NCBI GenBank assembly: GCA_020740775.1
Contig: JAHEWK010000013.1
Span: 1,302,001-1,366,000, forward strand
Source: Ilyonectria destructans
Lineage: Eukaryota > Ascomycota > Sordariomycetes > Hypocreales > Nectriaceae
Length of the DNA stretch: 64,000 nt
Reading direction: 5' to 3'
In this document: piece by piece, positions 58,393 through 64,000 of the stretch
Numbering within the stretch: position 1 is the stretch's first letter
Layout: each line of letters begins with the position of its first letter
Notes under the pieces: model-generated
The model's input: only the letters and a program-made list of their open reading frames with translations
Database searches by the model: none
Told to the model about the DNA's origin: nothing
Translations under genes and position numbers: made by a program

Positions 58393-59532
58393 CTAAAAAT
58401 CCTTTCCTCTTCTTGTGGCTTGTGGCTGGTGCGTTCCTCTAGGCATTGCCTTCAAACCGGGGAATTTACCAGTCAACAGGAGACCGGTCCCCTATGGGGC
58501 CCGCCAATACCTTTTCGGAACGAGCTGAGAGCTTGAGAAGTAAGGCGCTTACAAGGGCTGGTGGCGTCTGTGTGTGACCAGTTTCTTTTTGCCTTTTGCG
58601 CGCACAGGCGCTGGCTTCCTACTCAGACCCCGCATTCGGCAGCATTGTAGTTTAACGCTGCTTCATGTCTTATACTTTACCTTTGGCATCCAATTTATTC
58701 ATTCATATTCAATCTGAATCTTCCTCAACCTCAAGAGACAGCATTGAATGATTCTCCATGACTATTGATTACTCGAAATGGGATAACATGGACTCAGAAC
58801 CAGAAATTTCACCTCCGTCGGTCCCTACATCCCAAGCCCCCGCTCAGCAGCCCTAGATTCATCTCAGATTAGTGAAAGCTCCGCTCGCTAGACAGCATCG
58901 CAGGCGCAGGTTTCTTAAACTGCCTGGTCACGGGAAAGGCTAGCCGGGGCCTAAAGTCGGGGACGTTGTCACAGATCTGGGTCCCTTACTCCGTACAAGG
59001 GTCTGCGATCCCAAAAGTGGCCCCTCCAGGCACCTCGGCCCAAAGCTCAGCCGGCCTCAGCCCGAGCTCAGCGACAGCTCAGCTTAGAGCAGCAGAAGCT
59101 CAGCTCTGGAAACGGAAATGGATTCTGATGTGCTTGAGTTTCGTCTCCGAGTAAAGTGGTGTTTGGGGGGATCCCGGTTAAGCTCGGCGGTGTACCACAA
59201 GGCACTCGGTACCTGGCTGAGTCCGTGATATTCACATACCATGAACGTGGCCGGGCATGTTTTTTTGAGGGAAAATCTGGAGTAAAATGAAGATTGAACT
59301 TTGTGGAATTTTACCTCGCGGCTTTTGGTCGACGAGGTTATTTTGATGAGAAAAGTGGTCATCGTTGGCGAAGGAGATCCCCTTGTAGTTCACGGCCGGC
59401 TAGCGCAGCCCGGGAATACCACATCGGCCCTGTAATTGCCGAGCACCTGGAACTCAACCGAGATCTGTCGTCATACTTGGTGCAATAAATCGCAGACTAC
59501 AGAGTATAACTCTCTAGGTAGAGAGGAAGCGT

Positions 59533-59555
59533 CGGCACCGGCACCGGCACCGGCA
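59533..59555. repeat. Tandem (CGGCAC) repeat
   Basis: Between three and four perfect 6-bp units. Confidence 0.85.
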
Positions 59556-60178
59556 TCCAGAAGACTGACGTCTAAAGAAAGACACAAAGTAAAGTTCCCC
59601 ACAGCGCGCCGAGTACCCGTCGCCTTCCTAAACGGCTGGACCCCAGAGTCAAGGTTGAGGCGAAAAAGGATGCAGGCGTCGTGTAGTTGTATAGACGGAG
59701 AAAACGCGCGCATGGGAAAATGCCACTGCGACGTCATTCGCGGCGACGCCGGGACTAAAAGGCGGCATTCGGCATCCAGGCTAAGTAAGGCACCGGCAAG
59801 CGACGCGCCGCTGACGATCCGGCACCCAATCAGCCGTGCTTGGCAACAACACCACGCCCACTGCTAACACGCCGAATCTCGACCGGGATGTTATTGCCGT
59901 ACGCTTCATCGCAGCAGCCCAGAGCCAACCTAGCCAACCTCGCCGAGCCCTCCGACGTCTCCGAGCGAGATGCGCAACTCACAATCATCGGCATCTTTTC
60001 CCCGGATGAGATCATAGCGAGCCATTTGCAGTGCAGATGTTGGCTTCGAGACCAATTGACCAGGCTTCACTCTGCATGGCATCGTGAACTTGCGTAGTAT
60101 AATAAGATGGGAGCATTCACGCAATATTCGGATTCAATTCACAACATCACTCGCATCAACACACTCACACAACCAACC

Positions 60179-60243
60179 TCAATCGCCTTCAATCTCAATC
60201 GCCTTCAGCTCTCTAATCAGCTTCAGCTTCAATCGCCTTCAGC
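60179..60243 (+). repeat. 5' UTR repeats TCAATCGCCTTCA
   Basis: TCAATCGCCTTCA occurs three times (60179, 60195, 60229) within a C/A/T-rich leader just upstream of the GMC oxidoreductase start at 60358, with diverged copies continuing to about 60280. It may be part of a long unstructured 5' UTR. Confidence 0.75.
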
Positions 60244-60357
60244 ATCAATCACCTCGAGCCTCAATTGCTTCAAGCCTTCAACTCAATCCACAAACCAACA
60301 AAAAAAACACATCTTCACCCTACCACCATCTAATAACTTAATCTCACCAACTTCGCA

Positions 60358-62320
60358 ATGGCTGTCATCAACGAGACCCCCAAGACTTTCGACTTCATTG
60401 TCGTCGGCGGTAACCACCCAATCACACACTAGCAACTCGACCAACTTCTAACAACTTCACAGGTGGTACCGCAGGATGTGTCGTGGCTGGCCGCCTTGCC
60501 GAAAACCCCAATGTTTCCGTCCTCATCGTCGAGGCCGGAATCGACAACCCTGCCTCCGTCGACGCCATCACAACTCCTGCCACTGCCTTCACCCTTCGAG
60601 GTTCCAAGTATGACTGGTCTTTCAAGACTGGCATGATCGACCGCCCCGAGTACACTCGCATTGAGAAGCCCAACACTCGCGGCAAGGTCCTCGGTGGCAG
60701 CTCGTGCCTCAACTACTACACCTGGATCCCTGGCAGCGCTGCTACCTTTGACGACTGGGCTGAGTTCGGTGGAGAGGAGTGGACCTGGGACACCTGCAAG
60801 GAGTACCTGTACAAGGTTAGTGTACCCAGCCAATAGGCCAACTCTTCTCTTCAACCCCGGATTCTAATCATGACTTAGCCCGCCACCTACCACGATGACC
60901 GTGGCGAGCACCGTCCTGAGCTCAAGTACATTGGCCAGGGCGGTCCCCTCCCCGTGTCCCACTCCGACATGCTCCCTGAGACCGAGGGCTGGCGCAACGC
61001 CCTGACCAAGGCCTGGGTCAGCAAGGGCGAGAAGCTCACCGACGACGTCCACAACGGCACTATGAACGGTCTCTGGAAGTGCATCAACACCATCTACAAC
61101 GGAAAGCGATCCTCCAGCTGGCGCTTCCTCGAGGGCAAGCCCAACGTCACCGTCCTCGGAGAGACCAATGCCAAGAAGCTCATCTTCGAGAACGGCAAGG
61201 CGGTTGGTGTCGAGGTCATCGCCAATGACGGCTCGACCCTCGCCCTGCACGCCAAGTACGAGGTCATCGTTTCTCTCGGCGTCTACGAGACCCCCAAGCT
61301 TCTGCTTCTCTCTGGAATTGGCCCCGAGGCCGAGCTCGCCAAGTTCGGAATCGAGACCGTCGTCAAGTCTGAGCACATCGGCCAGAACCTCCTCGACCAC
61401 CCCATTCTGCCTCACGTCTTCAAGCTCAAGGACGGATTCGGCCTCGACAGCCACCTCCTCCGCCCCGGTCTGGAGAAGGATGCCGCCGCCTCTGCCTACC
61501 GCTGGAAGAACAAGGGCCCCTACACCAGTGGTCTGCTTGAGCTTGTCGGCCTTCCCCGCATCGACAAGTACCTCGAGAAGGTGCCCGAGTATGTCGAGTT
61601 CAAGAAGGCCAACGGCAACGTCGACCCCTTCGGCCCTGCTGGTCAGCCTCACTTCGAGATTGACTTCGTCCCCATGTTCTGTGATGCCTTCCAGTGGCAC
61701 ATTCCCACCCCTCCCAAGGGCGACTACATGACTGTCATCGTCGACCTTCTGCGACCCCTCTCCAAGAACGGCACCGTCACTCTCAACTCGACCAACCCTC
61801 TCGAGCAGGCCAACATCAACATCAACTTCTTCTCCAACGACCTCGACTTGGTCGCCATGCGCCAGGGTGTCCGCTTTGTTGACGACATTCTGCTGAATGG
61901 AGAGGGCATGAAGGACATCATCGAGGAGGACTACCCCTGGGCCATGCCTCGAACATCGGATGAGGCCATGGATACCATGATCAAGGAGCGATCTCAGACC
62001 GGTTTCCGTGAGTCAATTCATTTTGTGCAACACTTACTCATACTAACCACAAACCTAGACCCTTGTGGCACTGCTCGCCTTGGCAAGGACATTGAGCAGG
62101 GTGCCGTTGACTCCAAGCTCAAGCTCTTCGGAATCGACAACCTCCGAATCATTGACGCATCCATCATCCCAGTCATTCCTGACTGCCGCATTCAGAACTC
62201 GGTCTACATGATTGCCGAGAAGGTGAGCACCTCGCAAAAACTATCTCAGCACAACGAGACTAACAAGATTAGGGCGCCGACATCATCAAGGCTGCCTACC
62301 CCGGCCTTTACTCCAACTAG
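60358..62320 (+). CDS. GMC-family FAD oxidoreductase, highly codon-biased
   Basis: Exons 60358-60409, 60463-60815, 60879-62007, 62059-62222 and 62273-62320 give 581 aa. Intron 1 splits the FAD motif, which reads FDFIVVGGGTAGCVVAGRLA after splicing. GMC signatures follow: TRGKVLGGSSCLNYYTWIPG and SLGVYETPKLLLLSGIGPE. The C-terminal active-site region reads HPCGTARLG and IPDCRIQNSVYMIAEKGAD. At the second catalytic position, normally His or Asn, stands Arg (the R of DCRIQ). It has no signal peptide or peroxisomal SKL end (ends GLYSN). Codons are strongly C-ending, which suggests high expression. The substrate is unknown; alcohol oxidase or choline dehydrogenase activity cannot be assumed. Confidence 0.92.
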
Positions 62321-62470
62321 AATGGCCGATTAGCTCACTAAGCAGACAGGTTTAGGTAGTAATGAGGAAGTTTGGGAAAATTAGATCGATTGATGCTGAA
62401 TTCAAATTGTATTTCATTATAAAGTTCATCCTAATCCAGATGTGTGATAACCATTGACAAGCCTGACCAT

Positions 62471-63613
62471 TCAGATCACAGTGCTCAGACTTAAAATGTA
62501 TTTGCCTCGCTCCACGTTCGCATATGAATAGGGCCTCGACTCCGGGGGAAACGTGCCGTCGGCTGCCCACAAATCAATGAGTAGTTGCATTGGCTCAAGG
62601 TCATTAGGCTGCAGCATGTCGAGAGTCGTCGCCGTCAGAATGAAGTGGCTGAAACAACTGTTCAGCTGCTTCTCCAGGTTGAGGTGGTAGTAGGGCTGCG
62701 TGAAGTGGCTCCAGTAGAGATGGGCGTAGACGCGGAAGATCTGACGGAACATGAGCTGGCAGGTGCCTGCAAACTGCTTCGGGAACCCGCTGCTCATGCC
62801 CAGCCAATCCCCGTTGCCGTGCTGGGGGAGCTGCGAGCTGTTGGAGTACTCGGGATGGAAGGCGAAGGAAATGCCAGAAGGATCCGTCGGAAACATTGCA
62901 ACGTCGTCGACCTTTCCAGAGATCCAACGTTGCACGAGACCCATGTACTCGGCTGCTGGAAGCTCCACGGGTTCATGGTTCTTGTTGAGCCAAGTGAACG
63001 AGTGGTTTCTATCCTCATTAATCCCAGGTTCTAGAAAGAATGGGTCGGTCACTTACTGTCCAGCTGACATCTTGGGACAACTTCGCGAGGTGCATATGCT
63101 GGTCCCATCTTCTTCCTTCTCGAGGACGATGCGAACAAAGTTCATTAAATTCCGGTAGTGCTCGACCACTGAACACGGGTTAGAGAGTGAACCTTGGCGG
63201 GACTCGACAACTACTACCTTGGTGTGCCACCCATTCGCCCTGCTCAACCGTCTTTGGCCGGGCGCTGAGCGTCATGAAGTTGCCCTTGACGATGTGCTTG
63301 GTGTGGGCGGGGTTGAGCCACAGCGGGATAGGCCTCGGCAAGTCCAGAGTTTGAGGCGCCATGACGCCGACCGACTCGCTGAACGAGGACGACTTCGAGA
63401 GGGAGACCTTGGGCGCGGAGCTGGTGGAGGACTGGGTATCATGCGATTTGCGAGGCCCATCCGCGGTTGGTGTCGAGCTTTTGTTCGGCGCTGCAACCTT
63501 GGAGGAGCTTCCCCGCATCCGGGCGTTGCTGCGACGAGTCAGGTGATTGCACCATTTATTTTTGGCCAAAACGCCTCTTCGGCTACTCACATGCCAGAGA
63601 AGAGATTCGACAT
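62471..63613 (-). CDS. mob2: MOB2-type kinase activator
   Basis: Exons 63613-63591, 63528-63218, 63168-63057 and 63008-62471 give 327 aa. The 23-nt first exon gives MSNLFSGI joined to NARMRGSSSKVAAPN; a longer upstream open frame was rejected because splicing at GTGAGT then breaks phase. A Ser-rich linker precedes the Mob core: PLWLNPAHTKHIVKGNFMTL, EWVAHQVVEHYRNLMNFVRI, then NHSFTWLNKNHEPVELPAAE. The fold continues with FRVYAHLYWSHFTQPYYHLN and LNSCFSHFILTATTLDMLQP. MOB2 binds and activates the NDR kinase Cbk1/COT-1, which controls polar growth and cell separation. All three introns are 48 to 62 bp with good signals. Confidence 0.93.
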
Positions 63614-64000
63614 TGTTGGTCGGGTTTGGAGCGCTGGATATGCAGCAGCTTCGACGAGATGAACTGGAGGTGAAGAAAGGGGCCAAAAGGCCAGTGGCCC
63701 AGATAAACTGGGTGGGGGAACTGGAGTGTTTCAGTTGGGCGGAGATTTCCGAGTCAGCTAACGACGCACTGATGCGACATCAAGGGTGGCAAGGAGACCC
63801 CGGTTTTAGATTGAGCCACGGTTACCCTACACCGAGGGATTGGCATAAAATATTATAGAAATATTTTTGGTTGCAAAGGCTCTAATTGTGATTTATTCTA
63901 TCAAGTATTATGATTCTTGGGCACGAGCCCTAGTCTATAGTCTAATGGTCATCCTCCGTCTAAATATGTCCAGCTTTCAAGCGAGAGGGAAATCGTCGAA
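63614..64000. other. Upstream region of mob2, right edge
   Basis: Promoter side of mob2. Open frames on the plus strand overlap the gene antisense and are not supported. AT-rich at the very end. Confidence 0.5.

Larger units (their letters stand above)
56643..60357. other. Gene-poor region with repeats and relics
   Basis: No intact gene is seen in 3.7 kb. It holds a hairpin at 57065-57100, a LINE-like fragment near 58200-58345, palindromes at 58369-58392, a GGCACC tandem repeat near 59533 and the 5' region of the downstream GMC gene. Frames at 57229-57617 on both strands are unrecognised. Confidence 0.5.

Noticed and set aside
60864..61700. 278-codon minus-strand frame
   Set aside because: It is antisense to the GMC oxidoreductase and arises from its strong third-position C bias.
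1..64000. CRISPR arrays, bacterial operons or ribosome-binding sites
   Set aside because: The window is fungal. The repeats found are tandem, inverted or transposon repeats without spacer structure.

Overview
The window is nuclear DNA of a filamentous ascomycete, most likely a Sordariomycete. The genes carry many short introns (about 45 to 120 bp) with GT...AG ends and CTAAC/CTAAT-like branch sites. The families are typical of Pezizomycotina: striatin/PRO11, MOB2, a Clr5-ankyrin protein, fungal rhodopsin-like membrane protein, sedolisin and GMC oxidoreductases. A non-LTR retrotransposon carries stop codons of the type left by repeat-induced point mutation (RIP). All exon models were built by hand from splice signals and reading-frame continuity; the genus cannot be fixed from the sequence.

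Left third (1-22 kb). An edge-truncated gene is followed by about 6.4 kb without a convincing gene. Then comes a conserved housekeeping block: a Siw14-type phosphatase, a small Aim19-like membrane protein, a small Zn2Cys6 regulator, a low-complexity hypothetical protein, PHO88/SND3, RAD14/XPA and striatin. Two identical tRNA-Asp(GUC) genes (21.7 and 24.5 kb) flank a dual-specificity phosphatase and a small frameshifted gene.

Middle (25-41 kb). This part is more accessory: a 615-residue polytopic membrane protein, a GFA-fold protein, a 241/247-bp tandem repeat holding bZIP-like sites, a large Clr5-ankyrin protein, a seven-TM rhodopsin-like protein, a GMC oxidoreductase and a ferric reductase.

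Right third (41-64 kb). A full-length but inactivated Tad-like LINE (41.34-47.51 kb) has a 14-bp target-site duplication and a (CAA)n tail. Gene-poor, repeat-like DNA follows, with two candidate small secreted proteins. One of these is a four-exon, six-cysteine protein with a 15-nt exon. A very AT-rich block (52.58-53.34 kb) leads into truncated gene relics, an intact secreted sedolisin, another relic-rich gap, a strongly codon-biased GMC oxidoreductase and MOB2.

No single undescribed pathway stands out. The observations most worth a second look are the covarying hairpins before the terminators of the two tRNA-Asp genes, the hidden cysteine-rich secreted gene, the tandem repeat with two TTACGTCA sites, and the relic zone where halves of two dehydrogenases lie side by side.
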